Source of the DNA: Planctomycetota bacterium
Lineage (GTDB): Bacteria; Planctomycetota; UBA1135; GCA-002686595
Length of the DNA: 64,000 bases
NCBI GenBank assembly: GCA_016795325.1
Contig: JAEUHY010000015.1
Location: forward strand, 558,001 to 622,000
Direction: 5' to 3'
The notes beneath the pieces were generated by a model, which was not told the DNA's origin, made no database searches, and was given only the letters and a program-made list of their open reading frames with translations. Each line of letters starts with the position of its first letter. The stretch's first letter is position 1. Of the stretch, positions 38,031 to 47,552 are shown piece by piece. The position numbers and the translations under genes are program-made.

Positions 38031-38716
38031 AGCGCCGCAACACGCACCCTGTTCGGGGCTTCACGCTCATCGAATTGGTGATCACGATCGCGATCATCGG
38101 CGTGCTCGTGGGCGCAGCCGTGCCCGTCATGTCGAAGATCCTGACGCACAAGGCGCGTGTCGCGACACGCGACGAGATTCAGCTGCTCGCCAACGCGACC
38201 GTCGAGTACTTCCGCGACACCAAACGCCTGCCGACCGCGATCAGTCGGCTCTCCACGCGCGCTGGCGTCGCCGGATGGAGCGGACCCTATGTGCCCGGAG
38301 TCGCCACCGATCCGATCTCCAACCGCAACGGTTACGAAGTCGACGCTTGGTCGCGCCCGTACCGCGTCACCCGCAACGGCGATCGACTCACGCTGCGCAG
38401 TCTGGGGCAGGATGCCCGGGTCAACACGACCGACGATCTGACGTTGGTCGTGGACGTCACGTTGGTGCGGCGCGAGGAGACGCTCGCGGAGCTCAAGCTG
38501 CTGAACCAGACCATCGGGCTCTACAACAGCCTCAATCTGCTCACGGCGCCGTTGCCGTTGACCTGGTCGAGCGCGCACACGCTCCTGGTGGCGGCAGGGC
38601 TGCTTCCCAACGACCCCAGTTTGCTCACGGACGGCTGGGGGCGCGCGTACGTTCCCAGCGTGGCCGGCGGCCCGTTGGTCGAACTCGCTTCGCCGAGCAT
38701 CACGCCCGTGCCCTGA
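38027..38716 (+). CDS. gspG: Type II secretion major pseudopilin (GspG-like)
   Basis: The 229-residue product starts MKRRNTHPVRGFTLIELVIT, a textbook prepilin leader with cleavage at G11/F12 and Glu at mature position 5. After the helix comes the GspG-like segment WSGPYVPGVATDPISNRNGY with DAWSRPYRV. It is longer than the usual 140-150 residues: an added C-terminal half (EETLAELKLLNQTIGLYNSL onwards, ending GWGRAYVPS) repeats the processed-pilin theme. This is the last gene of the operon. The missing minor pseudopilins (GspH-K) and prepilin peptidase must lie elsewhere or be absent. Confidence 0.9.
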   Translation: MKRRNTHPVRGFTLIELVITIAIIGVLVGAAVPVMSKILTHKARVATRDEIQLLANATVEYFRDTKRLPTAISRLSTRAGVAGWSGPYVPGVATDPISNRNGYEVDAWSRPYRVTRNGDRLTLRSLGQDARVNTTDDLTLVVDVTLVRREETLAELKLLNQTIGLYNSLNLLTAPLPLTWSSAHTLLVAAGLLPNDPSLLTDGWGRAYVPSVAGGPLVELASPSITPVP

Positions 38717-38775
38717 GCGCGAGGCGTTCCGGACTGCCATTGCGTCGCAGCGGGCGGCGCAAGAGGATTCCCGCC

Positions 38776-40197
38776 ATGAGCTCCACGCCCGCTGCGCTCG
38801 CGTTTCGCCTCCTGCCCTCGGTGGACGAGGCTCTCCTGGCGCCCGACATCAACGCGGCCGCGCAGGGCGTGCGCCGCGAGTTGCTCGCGGAGTTCGTGCG
38901 CGACGTGCTCGAGGGTTGGCGCCGCGAGATCAAGTCCGGCGCCCTCGATGCGGCCGGCGTCGAGGCGCGTCTGGCCGGCGGCGAGTTGGCGCGGGCGGTG
39001 GGCGAGCGCGCTGGGCTCGAACGTCGCGCCGGCGTGGTGCGCGCGATCAACGCGACGGGAGTCGTGATGCACACCGGCCTGGGCCGCGCGCCGTTGCATC
39101 CGCAAGCCGCCGCTGCGATGGCGGCTGCAACGGGGTACTGCGTGCTCGAGGTCGACCGCGACAGCGGCGAGCGCAACGAACGCGACGCGCGCCTTTCGAC
39201 GCTGCTGCGCCGATTGACCGGCGCCGAAGCGGGCATCGTCGTGAACAACTGCGCCGCAGCGGTGTACTTGCTCCTCAACGCGTGCCTGCAACGCGGAGTG
39301 CGCGACGAAGTGATCGTCAGCCGCGGGGAACTGGTCGAGATCGGCGGCTCGTTCCGTGTTCCCGATGTGATGGAGCGCGCGGGCGTCGTGCTGCGCGAGG
39401 TGGGCACCACCAACCGCACGCGCATCGGCGACTACGCGGCGGCGCTCGGGGAACGCACGGCGCTGCTGATGAAGATCCACACCTCGAACTACCGCGTGCA
39501 GGGTTTCACCGAGGAGGTCAGCCCTCAGGAGCTCGCCGAACTCGCTCGCTCCCGCGGACTGCTGAGCGCGTTCGACTTGGGCTCCGGCCTGCTGGATCTG
39601 GAGGGCCTCGCGCCGCTTCCGGATGCGCTCGACGACGAGCCGCGCGTGCGCGCGGCGATCGCGAGCGGCGTCGACGTCGTCACGTTCTCCGGCGACAAGT
39701 TGCTCGGCGCGCCGCAAGCCGGTTTCGTGGTCGGCAAACGCGCTGCGATCGCGCTGCTGCGCAAGAACCCGGTGTACCGCGCGCTGCGGCTCGACAAGGT
39801 GGCGCTCGCGGGCCTCGAGGCGACGCTCGAGCTGTACGCGCAAGGACGTGGCGACGAAGTGCCTGCCCGCGCATTGCTTCGCTCGAGCGCCGACGAGATC
39901 CGTCCGCGCGCGGAGGCCCTCGCGCGCCAGCTGGCCGCGCACGCCAATTTGGAGGTCGAAGTGGCGCCGGGTCAGTCGCAGCCCGGGAGCGGTAGCGCGC
40001 CGACGGTGTTCCTCCCGACCTTCGTGGTGCGCGTCCGCCACCGCAGCTCGAGCGCCGCGGCGCTCGCGCTCGCGTTGCGGCGCCACACGCCGCCTGTGTT
40101 CGCGCGCATCCAGGACGGCGCCGTGCTGCTCGATCCGCGCACGTTGCTGCCCGGCGACGAAACGGCCCTGGCCGCCGCGTTCGCCGCCGTCGTCTGA
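38776..40197 (+). CDS. selA: L-seryl-tRNA(Sec) selenium transferase
   Basis: SelA converts Ser-tRNA(Sec) to Sec-tRNA(Sec) using selenophosphate and PLP. The 473-residue product shows the family blocks VVRAINATGVVMHTGLGRAP, EAGIVVNNCAAAVYLLLNA, SRGELVEIGGSFRVPDVM and VGTTNRTRIGDY. The Schiff-base lysine is in FSGDKLLGAPQAG (Lys308), followed by ALRLDKVALAGLEATL. Length equals that of the E. coli enzyme. The start is ATG after an AAGAGGA box. selD (46482) and selC (50858) lie 6 and 11 kb downstream on the same strand; selB is not seen in the window. Confidence 0.96.
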   Translation: MSSTPAALAFRLLPSVDEALLAPDINAAAQGVRRELLAEFVRDVLEGWRREIKSGALDAAGVEARLAGGELARAVGERAGLERRAGVVRAINATGVVMHTGLGRAPLHPQAAAAMAAATGYCVLEVDRDSGERNERDARLSTLLRRLTGAEAGIVVNNCAAAVYLLLNACLQRGVRDEVIVSRGELVEIGGSFRVPDVMERAGVVLREVGTTNRTRIGDYAAALGERTALLMKIHTSNYRVQGFTEEVSPQELAELARSRGLLSAFDLGSGLLDLEGLAPLPDALDDEPRVRAAIASGVDVVTFSGDKLLGAPQAGFVVGKRAAIALLRKNPVYRALRLDKVALAGLEATLELYAQGRGDEVPARALLRSSADEIRPRAEALARQLAAHANLEVEVAPGQSQPGSGSAPTVFLPTFVVRVRHRSSSAAALALALRRHTPPVFARIQDGAVLLDPRTLLPGDETALAAAFAAVV

Positions 40198-40285
40198 ACC
40201 GGGCGCTCGATCGAGCTCGGGATTTCGCGCTTTTCCGCGGAGGATGTTGCGCGGGAGCGGCACCCACTTGGGGGGAGCCGCGAAC

Positions 40286-41227
40286 GTGATCGAAATCGAG
40301 AGCCTGACCAAACGCTACGGCGACGCCGTGGCGGTCGACGACCTCAGTCTGTGCGCGAAGCCCGGCGAGATCACCGGGCTGCTCGGCCCCAACGGCGCCG
40401 GGAAGTCGAGCACGATCGCCTGCGTCAGCGGACTGCGCGCGCCCGACGCCGGCCGCGTGCGCGTGCTCGGGCACGACGTGCACCACGAACGGCGCCGCGC
40501 GTTGGAGCAACTCGGGGTCGTGCCGCAGGAACTCGCCCTGTACGACGAACTCAGCGCGCGCGAGAACCTCGAATACTGGGGCGCGGCGTACGGGCTGCGC
40601 GGTCGTGTGCTCCGCGAGCGCGCCGCCGCAGTGCTCGAGCAACTGGGCTTGGCGGAGCGCGCGGACGAGCGCATCACGAGCTTCAGCGGCGGCATGCAGC
40701 GGCGGCTGAACTTCGGTTGTGCGCTGCTGCACACGCCGCGTGTGCTCGTGCTCGACGAGCCGACGGTCGGTGTCGATCCGCAGTCGCGCGTGCGCCTGCT
40801 CGAACTGGTGCGCCAGGCCGCGGATGCCGGCGCGGCCGTGCTGTACACGACGCACCAGATGCAGGAAGCCGAGGAGTTGTGCGATCGCCTGGCGATCGTG
40901 GACCACGGCAAGCTGATCGCCTTCGGCACGTTGCCCGAGCTCCAATCGCGCCTGGGCGGCCGCGACATCCTTGGCTTGAGCGGACGCTTCGACCCGCCCT
41001 CCGCGCGCGCGGCGCTCGAGGGTTTGCGCGAAACGCTCGGCGATTTCGCGCTCAACACGCTCGATGCGCACGCACTGCAGCTGGCCGTGCGCGACGGTGC
41101 GCGGGTGCTGGCCCAAGTGCTCGCCGCGCTCGAGGCGGCCGGCAACGAAGTGCGCGAGGCCAGCTTGCGCCAGCCGAGTCTGGAGAGCTTGTTCCTCGCA
41201 CTCACCGGCAAGGAGCTGCGTGAGTAG
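40286..41227 (+). CDS. ABC-2 type transporter ATP-binding protein
   Basis: The 313-residue product has a complete nucleotide-binding domain: Walker A GPNGAGKSS at 34-42, Q-loop VVPQE, signature FSGGMQRRL, Walker B VLVLDEPTVGVD and switch His in YTTHQM. The last 80 residues form the extra domain typical of drug or polysaccharide ABC-2 exporters. GTG 40286 has a GGGGGGAG box 8 bases upstream. The next two genes overlap and encode two different permeases, so a heterodimeric exporter is likely. Export substrate unknown. Confidence 0.92.
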   Translation: MIEIESLTKRYGDAVAVDDLSLCAKPGEITGLLGPNGAGKSSTIACVSGLRAPDAGRVRVLGHDVHHERRRALEQLGVVPQELALYDELSARENLEYWGAAYGLRGRVLRERAAAVLEQLGLAERADERITSFSGGMQRRLNFGCALLHTPRVLVLDEPTVGVDPQSRVRLLELVRQAADAGAAVLYTTHQMQEAEELCDRLAIVDHGKLIAFGTLPELQSRLGGRDILGLSGRFDPPSARAALEGLRETLGDFALNTLDAHALQLAVRDGARVLAQVLAALEAAGNEVREASLRQPSLESLFLALTGKELRE

Positions 41228-42470
41228 CGCGCAGGTTTTCTTGTTCGCGGCCTGGGCCGCTGCGCGACGCGATTGGACACGCCGCTGGCGCGACCCGCTC
41301 GCGCTCGCGGTGTGGCTCGGCCTGCCGCTTGTGATCGGCGGCCTGATCGTGCTCGCCAACGGATCGCGCGGCAGCGCCGCGCCGCGCGCCAGCGTGCTCG
41401 TCGCGTCGCACGACCAGGGTCTCCTGGCCGATCTGCTCGCGCAGGCCTTGACGAACGAGCGAACGGGTTCGATCGACGCCGAGCGCGTCGAGGAGCAGGC
41501 TGGGCGCGCGCGCATCGGGCGTGGCGAGGCCACTGCGCTGCTCGTGATTCCCGCGGGATTCAGCGCGGCGGTGTGGAACGAAACCCCGACGCGCTTGGAG
41601 CTCGTGACGAACCCCTCGCAACGCATCCTGCCCGCGCTGGTCGAAGAGAGCGTGGAGCTGCTCGGCGAACTGGTGTTCTACGCGCACCGCGTGCTCGGCG
41701 ACGCGCTGCGGCAAGCGTCGAACGCCGCGTTCGGCGGCAATGAGTTGGAGGTTGCGCGCGCCGCAGTGCTCGCGCAGCGCGGCCTCGAGCGTGTCCGTCC
41801 GTACGTACTTCCGCCGGCGCTCGAGGTGCGCGCGAGCGTGCGCTCCGCGGAGCGCCCCAAGCGCGGGCTCGCCGCCGCCTTCGCACCGGCGATGCTGCTG
41901 ATGGCGCTGCTGTTCATGGCCGAAGGTCTCGCCGACGACGTGTGGCGCGAGCGGCTGAGCGGCACTCTGCGGCGTGTCGTCACCACGCCCGGAAGCGCGG
42001 CGTCCTCGCTCGCGGGCAAGCTCGGCGCAGGCTGGGCGCTCATGCTGTGCGTGGCCCTCGTCGCCAGCGCTGCGGCCGCCGTGGCGTTCGACTTCGCGCT
42101 CTGGCGCGCCGCTCTCGGAGCGTTGTGGTGTGCGCTGATCGGAGCTGCGTTTCTCGCGTTGTTCACGCTGCTGAAGCTCTTCGCGAGCACGCAGCGCGCC
42201 GCGAGCGTGCTCGGCAACTTGCTCGTCTTTCCGCTGCTCATGCTCGGCGGGAGCTTCGTGCCGTTCGCCGCCATGCCGGAGTCCCTGGCGCGCATCGGAC
42301 GCTTCACGCCCAACGGCTGGGCCGTCAGCGTGCTGGACGAGCTGCTCTTCGGCGCCTTCTCGCCCTCGACGCTCGCGTTCGGCGCGGCAGGGACCTTCCT
42401 CACGCTCCTCGCACTCGCCGGCGCGTGCGCGCTGCGCATGACGAGCGCGTTTGCACGAGGTGATTCGTGA
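41220..42470 (+). CDS. ABC-2 type transporter permease
   Basis: The 416-residue product has an N-terminal membrane helix (LALAVWLGLPLVIGGLIVL), a large extracytoplasmic domain to about residue 215 and five further helices (MLLMALLFMAEGL, WALMLCVALVASAAAAVAF, LGALWCALIGAAFLALFTLL, LLVFPLLMLGGSFVPFA, FLTLLALAGACALRM). This is the ABC-2/YhgE-like layout. The conserved GxFxP-like stretch LMLGGSFVPF-MPE precedes the last helix. GTG start, four bases after AAGGAG and overlapping the ATPase stop. Confidence 0.88.
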   Translation: MSSAQVFLFAAWAAARRDWTRRWRDPLALAVWLGLPLVIGGLIVLANGSRGSAAPRASVLVASHDQGLLADLLAQALTNERTGSIDAERVEEQAGRARIGRGEATALLVIPAGFSAAVWNETPTRLELVTNPSQRILPALVEESVELLGELVFYAHRVLGDALRQASNAAFGGNELEVARAAVLAQRGLERVRPYVLPPALEVRASVRSAERPKRGLAAAFAPAMLLMALLFMAEGLADDVWRERLSGTLRRVVTTPGSAASSLAGKLGAGWALMLCVALVASAAAAVAFDFALWRAALGALWCALIGAAFLALFTLLKLFASTQRAASVLGNLLVFPLLMLGGSFVPFAAMPESLARIGRFTPNGWAVSVLDELLFGAFSPSTLAFGAAGTFLTLLALAGACALRMTSAFARGDS

Positions 42471-43603
42471 ACGTTGCGCTGCACCTCGCTTGGCTCGATC
42501 TGCGCCGCGTTCTGCGCCAGCGCGAGACGTGGCTGTGGACCTTCGTGATGCCACTGGTGTTCTTCTACTTCTTCGGGATGCTGCAGAGCGGGCCGCGGCG
42601 CAGCGCGACGCCGAACGAGGCGTTGATCCTCGAGGCGCCCGATGGGGGCGTGCTGGTCGACGAACTCGAGGCGCGACTCGTCGAGCGAGGCTTCGCGGTC
42701 GAGCGCGTCCGACAACTTGCGGCCGCGCCGCCTTCACCCGGTCGTGTGCTGACATTGCCCGCGCATTTCTCGAGCGACCTGCTCGCCGGCCGCGCGGTCG
42801 CGCTCGACTTTCGGCGCGACAGCGGCGGCAGCGCTTTCGAGTACGAACGCTTCCGAGTGACACGCGCAGCGTGGGGCGTGCTGGCCGACGTCGTCGCCCT
42901 CGCTGCGGAGGGCCGCGCGGGTACGGCCGAGGAGTTCGCCAAGCTGCGGGCTGCGCCACGCAGCGTCGAGGTCGTGGTGCAGAGCGCGGGCGAACGCCGC
43001 GCGATCGCCAGCGGCCGCCAGCAGGCAGTTCCCGGAACGATGGTGATGTTCACCATGATCGTGCTGCTCACTGCGAGCGGCGTGGCGCTCGTCGGCGATC
43101 GTCGCCGTGGCCTGTTGCGCCGTCTGGCTTCGACTCCGTTGTCGCGCGCACAGCTCGCCGCGAGCAAGTGGCTGGCGATCTTCACGCTCGGCGTCGTGCA
43201 GCTTTCCTACGCCGTCGCGGTCGGCGCGCTCGTGTTCGAGGTCGACTGGGGGCCCGACGTCGCGATGGTGGCGCTCGTGCTCGCGCTGTGGGCGGCGTTC
43301 AACGCGTCACTCGCCCTCGCCTTGGCTTCGCTCGTCGCCAGCGAAGCGCAGGTGGTCGGCCTCAGCGTGCTCGGGGCCAACGTGCTCGCGGCGCTCGGCG
43401 GATGTTGGTGGCCGATCGAAGTCGCGCCGCGCTGGATGCAGGAACTGGCGAGCTGGTTGCCGACCGGGTGGGTGATGAACGCGCTGCACCGGCTCATGCT
43501 GTTCCACAGCGGCCCGCAGGGCGCCTGGACGGCGGTGGTCTGGCTTTCGCTCGCGACGCTCGGACTGGCCGGGCTCGGCGCGCGCCGCTTGCGCTGGGAG
43601 TGA
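42467..43603 (+). CDS. ABC-2 type transporter permease
   Basis: The 378-residue product is a second ABC-2 permease with the same topology: first helix TFVMPLVFFYFFGML, soluble loop, then helices MVMFTMIVLLTASGVALVG, WLAIFTLGVVQLSYAVAVGALV, MVALVLALWAAFNASLALALAS, VVGLSVLGANVLAALGGCWWP and the C-terminal one. GGCWWPIEVAPRWMQ matches the usual segment before the last helix. GTG start overlaps the previous stop (GTGA). It completes a three-gene exporter unit placed between selA and selD. Confidence 0.88.
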   Translation: MNVALHLAWLDLRRVLRQRETWLWTFVMPLVFFYFFGMLQSGPRRSATPNEALILEAPDGGVLVDELEARLVERGFAVERVRQLAAAPPSPGRVLTLPAHFSSDLLAGRAVALDFRRDSGGSAFEYERFRVTRAAWGVLADVVALAAEGRAGTAEEFAKLRAAPRSVEVVVQSAGERRAIASGRQQAVPGTMVMFTMIVLLTASGVALVGDRRRGLLRRLASTPLSRAQLAASKWLAIFTLGVVQLSYAVAVGALVFEVDWGPDVAMVALVLALWAAFNASLALALASLVASEAQVVGLSVLGANVLAALGGCWWPIEVAPRWMQELASWLPTGWVMNALHRLMLFHSGPQGAWTAVVWLSLATLGLAGLGARRLRWE

Positions 43604-43631
43604 ACGGGCCGCGAGAGCGCTGCTGGCCCCG

Positions 43632-44855
43632 CTATTGGCCAGTTCCGCGAGGTGCGGCCGGAGAGGGCTGTGCCGCTAGCGCAGCCAACGCCGCACGCAG
43701 CGCAGCGCCGTCGACAGGCGCCTCAGCGCTCGGCGCTGCGCAACGTTCCAAACCGCCGGCGAGCTTGGTGCTCGCCAGGGCCGCCTGCATCTGCACCACG
43801 AGCCGCTCGTAGTCCTCGACGCTGGTGTTCGCGAACATCCCGCGCGGTTCGCGCGGCATGAGCAGCTGCGTGCGCAGGCCGAGCTTGCGCGCGTTGTCCA
43901 GGCGTGGTCCGACGATGCGGAAGTTCAGCGCTCCGTTGTGCGCGACGACGCCCTTGTAGAGACCGGGGCTGGTGAGCGCGACGTTGAAGGCGAGCATCGC
44001 GCCCAAGCCGACGCCGACGATGTGCACGCGCTCGGGGTCGAGCTTGCGTTGTTTGCGCACGCCGGCCACGGCCTGCTCGATCGCCGCGTCGTACTTCCAG
44101 TGCTCCTTCTCGTAGTCTTCCATGCGCCGGAACCAGGTCATGCCCTTCTCGGGCGCGACCTCGGGGCCAAAATGCAGCGGCGCACGTGCCGAAGGAATCA
44201 CGAGCGCGTAGCCAAGTTCGTCGGCCAGTTGCTTCCACGGTCCCTTGGCGAAGGCGCCCTCCTTCGTGTCGCCGTGGTCGTGGACCACGACGAGCAGCGG
44301 CACGCGCTCCGCGCTCTCGAGCGCCGCCGGCACGTACACGAGCGGCGTTGCGGCGTAGGCTTCGACCTTGGCGATCTGCGCCTTGCAGCGCTCGACCAGC
44401 GCCGCGAAGCGCTCGTCGGCGCGCAGCGCGGCGAGGTCGGAATCCGCCGTGGCGAGCATGTTCAGTCCGTCGGCTTCGACGAACACGATGCCCAGTTCGA
44501 CGGCGCGTTGCAGGTGCTCGAACCCAGCGTCGACTTCACCCTTCAACGCGTGCCCGCAGGCGAGGTTGTAGACCGGCCGCGGATCGCTCGGCCGCAGCTG
44601 TGCGCAGCGTCGCATCGCCGCCAGGCCTTCGTCGAGCTTGCGCGCGGTGAGCAGTTCGACGCCGCGGCGAAACTCGCGCGCGTACTCGTCGATCGCCTTG
44701 TTCGGGTCCTCGCCGGTCTGCGCCGAAGAACCCGGTGCGGCGGCCTGTGCAGCAGGTCGAAGCGCCGGATGCGCAGCGCGCGCAGGCGGCACGAGCCAAC
44801 CTGCGGCGCACACGGCGCACGCCAGCGCAGCGATCTCGAGCGGCACTCGCTTCAT
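43632..44855 (-). CDS. Secreted protein with TPR-like region and alpha/beta-hydrolase (carboxylesterase-like) domain
   Basis: The 407-residue product begins with a signal peptide (LEIAALACAVCAAGWLV, cleavage near ARA). A helical TPR-like segment follows at about 55-155 (GLAAMRRCAQLRPSDPRPVYNLACGHAL). Next is a hydrolase of the dienelactone hydrolase/phospholipase type: VPLLVVVHDHGDTKEG, YALVIPSARAPLHFG, RVHIVGVGLGAMLAF. The nucleophile position in this elbow is Gly283 (G-V-G-L-G) where serine is expected, so catalysis may be lost or use another residue. It is convergent with the ABC-2 operon. Function unknown. Confidence 0.7.
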   Translation of the reverse strand: MKRVPLEIAALACAVCAAGWLVPPARAAHPALRPAAQAAAPGSSAQTGEDPNKAIDEYAREFRRGVELLTARKLDEGLAAMRRCAQLRPSDPRPVYNLACGHALKGEVDAGFEHLQRAVELGIVFVEADGLNMLATADSDLAALRADERFAALVERCKAQIAKVEAYAATPLVYVPAALESAERVPLLVVVHDHGDTKEGAFAKGPWKQLADELGYALVIPSARAPLHFGPEVAPEKGMTWFRRMEDYEKEHWKYDAAIEQAVAGVRKQRKLDPERVHIVGVGLGAMLAFNVALTSPGLYKGVVAHNGALNFRIVGPRLDNARKLGLRTQLLMPREPRGMFANTSVEDYERLVVQMQAALASTKLAGGLERCAAPSAEAPVDGAALRAALAALAAQPSPAAPRGTGQ

Positions 44856-45011
44856 GTTCCCTCGTCCACGGAAGGGGAGCGGCGCCGGCCGTTTCGGCCC
44901 CTCGCTGCAGCACCTGCACTTCCGCGGAGCACGATCGTAGCTCGCTCCGTGCGTTCGCGGGTTCGACCCGCGTGGTAAAAGGCGCGCTTGTCCGCGCGGA
45001 GCGCGGCCGTC

Positions 45012-46406
45012 ATGCACGCCACGTCCCCCTCGGAGTCCGCCGCTGCGCCGTTCCAGGCGGAGCTCCGCGAACTCGCGCGTCTGGCCGCGCCGATCGTGCT
45101 GACCCAGCTCTCGATGATGGCGCTCGGCTTCGTCGACCTCGTGATGGTCGGGCACTGCGGCGTCGACGCCGTCGGCGCCGTCTCGCTCGGCAACCTGTGG
45201 AAGGTCGGCACCTCCATGGTCGCGATGGGGCTGGTCCTGGGGATCGATCCGTTCGTCACACAGGCCCACGGCGCCCGCGACGCGCTCGGCATGGCGCGCG
45301 CGCTGCAACGCGGCATCGTCCTCGCGCTGCTCGTCAGCCTGCCGGTCGCCGTGCTGTGGCTGTTCACGCGCACGGTGCTGGTGCAGTGCGGCCAGGATCC
45401 AGAGATCTCGGCCGTGGCGCACGACTACGTGCTCGTGCAACTGCCCTCGCAGCCGCTGTTCCTCGTGTTCTGCGCCATGCGCAGTTACCTGCAGGGGCGC
45501 GGCATCCTCCGCCCGATGCTGATCGTCGCGCTGTGCGCCAACGCGCTCAACGTGCTGCTGAACTGGGCGCTCATCTTCGGCGAACTCGGCCTGCCCCGCC
45601 TCGGCGCGGTCGGCTCCGGGATCGCGACGAGCATCGTGCAGGCGAGCATGCCCTTCATGCTGCTCGCGCTGATTCGTGCTGGGCGTCTGCACGAAGGTGC
45701 GTGGGCGCCGTGGTCGCGCGCCGCGTTCGACCTCGGCGCACTGCGTGCGATCGTCGCCATCGGACTTCCCATCGGCGTGCATTTCGCGGCCGAAATCTGG
45801 GGCTTCCAGATCGCGAGCCTGTGGTCAGGGCAACTGGGCAAGGCGGAGCTCGCGGCGAACGCCGTCGTGCTCAACCTCGCCTCGCTGTCGTTCATGTTGC
45901 CGCTCGGGGTGGGGCTCGCCGCGGTCACGCGCGTCGGCAACCTCATCGGTTCGCGCGAGCAGGCGCGCGCCCAAACCGCGGCCTGGGCCGCGCTCGCGCT
46001 CGGCGTGGGGCTGATGGCGCTGTGCGGTGTGGTGTTCCTGGTCCTGCGCGATTCGATCGGGCTGATCTACAGCGAAGACGCGGTCGTGTTGGCGCTGGTC
46101 GCGAGCACGATGCCGGTGGCCGCCGCGTTCCAGATCTTCGATGGCGCGCAGGTCGTCGCGAGCGGCGTGCTGCGCGGTATGGGCAAGACGCGACCCACGG
46201 CCGTCGCGAACCTGATCGGCTACTACGCGCTCGGCCTGCCGCTCGGTTGGTGGCTCACCTTCGAACTCGGGTTCGGACTGCCCGGTCTGTGGTGGGGCGT
46301 GGCGCTCGGAGTCGCCGTGGTCGCGCTCGTGCTCGTGGCGTGGATCGCCTGGCGCGGTCCGGCGCACGCCTCCGCGCTGGAGTCGAGCGCGGGCGGCGGC
46401 CACTGA
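45012..46406 (+). CDS. MATE-family multidrug efflux transporter
   Basis: The 464-residue product has twelve predicted membrane helices in two similar halves, opening with the MATE block LARLAAPIVLTQLSMMALGFVDLVMVGHCG, then TQAHGARDALGM, and in the second half VTRVGNLIGSREQARAQTAA with QVVASGVLRGMGKTRPTA. MATE proteins expel cationic drugs in exchange for Na+ or H+. ATG 45012 is preferred over the upstream TTG 44988 because of the GGAG box at 44998. Divergent from the TPR/hydrolase gene. Confidence 0.9.
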   Translation: MHATSPSESAAAPFQAELRELARLAAPIVLTQLSMMALGFVDLVMVGHCGVDAVGAVSLGNLWKVGTSMVAMGLVLGIDPFVTQAHGARDALGMARALQRGIVLALLVSLPVAVLWLFTRTVLVQCGQDPEISAVAHDYVLVQLPSQPLFLVFCAMRSYLQGRGILRPMLIVALCANALNVLLNWALIFGELGLPRLGAVGSGIATSIVQASMPFMLLALIRAGRLHEGAWAPWSRAAFDLGALRAIVAIGLPIGVHFAAEIWGFQIASLWSGQLGKAELAANAVVLNLASLSFMLPLGVGLAAVTRVGNLIGSREQARAQTAAWAALALGVGLMALCGVVFLVLRDSIGLIYSEDAVVLALVASTMPVAAAFQIFDGAQVVASGVLRGMGKTRPTAVANLIGYYALGLPLGWWLTFELGFGLPGLWWGVALGVAVVALVLVAWIAWRGPAHASALESSAGGGH

Positions 46407-46481
46407 GTCGCGTTCAGCGCGTCGCGAACTCCGGCGGCCGAGTGCCATCGCGTCGCGGCGTGCGTTAGCTTGGGCTCGACC

Positions 46482-47546
46482 ATGACCGAGCCCCAAGCCA
46501 AACGACTCGTCGACTTCGCCGACTGCGCGGGTTGAGCAGGCAAGCTGCCGCAAGGGCAGCTCGCGCAGGTGCTGCGCGGCCTCTCTCCTACGAACAGCGA
46601 GCGACTGCTCGTCGGACCTCAGACGATGGATGACGCTGGCGTCGTCCTGCTGGGGCGGGCCGAAGGTCTGCCCGCAGGGGTCGAACTCGCGCTGGTGCTC
46701 ACCGTCGATTTCTTTCCGCCGGTCGTCGACCACCCGTACTGGTACGGCGCGATCGCCGCGGCGAATTCGCTCTCCGATGTGTACGCGATGGGCGGCAAAC
46801 CGATCAGCGCGCTCACGCTTGCGTCGTTGCCCAAGGACTTGCCGCAGGAATGGATCGCCGAGATCCACCGCGGCGGTTTCGAGAAGGTCGCCGAGGCCGG
46901 CGCCAGCGTCGCGGGCGGCCACACGGTGCAGGGCGAGATGCAGTTCGGCTTCTCGGTGACGGGTTGGGTCGACCCCAAACGCATGACGGCCAACAGCGGC
47001 GCTCGCGCCGGCGACGTGGCGTACCTCACCAAGCCGCTCGGCATGGGCACGATGACGACCGCGGCGAAGAAGCGCGCCATCGACTGGGCCACGCTCGAGC
47101 CCGCGGCGCGTCAGATGGCGACGCTCAACCGCGACGCGGCGGAAGCGATGCTCGCGGCGAACGCGCACGCCTGCACGGACATCACGGGCTTCGGACTGGT
47201 CGGCCACGCGCGCAACATCGCCAAGGCGAGCGGTGTGACCTTCCGCCTGGAGTCCGCGCGCGCTCCGCTGTTCCCCGGCGTGCTCGAGCTCTCGCGCAAA
47301 GGCCTCAATTCCGGCGGCGCGAAGCGCGGCCGCAACGGACTGAAGGACGAGGTCAGCATCGCGCCCGGGCTCGAAGACGCGCTGGTCAATCTGATGTTCG
47401 ACGCCGAGACCTCCGGCGGTCTGTTGATCGTCGTCGCGCCGCACGACGCGTCGACGCTCGAGCGAGAGCTTGCATCGCGCGGCCTGCCGATCGCGCGCAT
47501 CGGCGAGTTCACGGTCTCGAGCGGAGTGCACGTCGAAGTGCGCTGA
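46482..47546 (+). CDS. selD: Selenide, water dikinase (SelD), a selenoprotein with Sec18 encoded by UGA
   Basis: SelD makes selenophosphate from selenide and ATP. The true gene begins at ATG 46482 and reads FADCAG-U-AGKLPQG: an in-frame TGA at 46533-46535 occupies the position of the catalytic Cys17 of E. coli SelD. The essential lysine follows three residues later (Lys21), the same spacing. A conventional gene call would start downstream near 46569 and lose this active site. Downstream blocks confirm SelD: GPQTMDDAGV, LTVDFFPPVVDHPYWYGAIA, AANSLSDVYAMGGKP, GGHTV, ACTDITGFGLVGHA and DAETSGGLLI. The 354-residue product has normal length. A SECIS-like hairpin follows the UGA. Confidence 0.94.
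46536..46561 (+). promoter_or_regulatory. Bacterial SECIS-like hairpin in selD
   Basis: Seven bases after the UGA, AGCTGCC (46543-46549), loop GCAAG (46550-46554), and GGCAGCT (46555-46561) form a perfect 7-bp stem-loop. Its apical loop is about 15 bases from the UGA. Bacterial SECIS elements recognised by SelB have this size and distance, with a guanine in the loop. Confidence 0.8.
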
Positions 47547-47552
47547 GTCGCG

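Noticed and set aside
46569..47546. selD as a shorter gene starting at 46569
   Set aside because: This start drops the catalytic segment. The upstream in-frame sequence with TGA matches the SelD active site and is followed by a SECIS-like hairpin.
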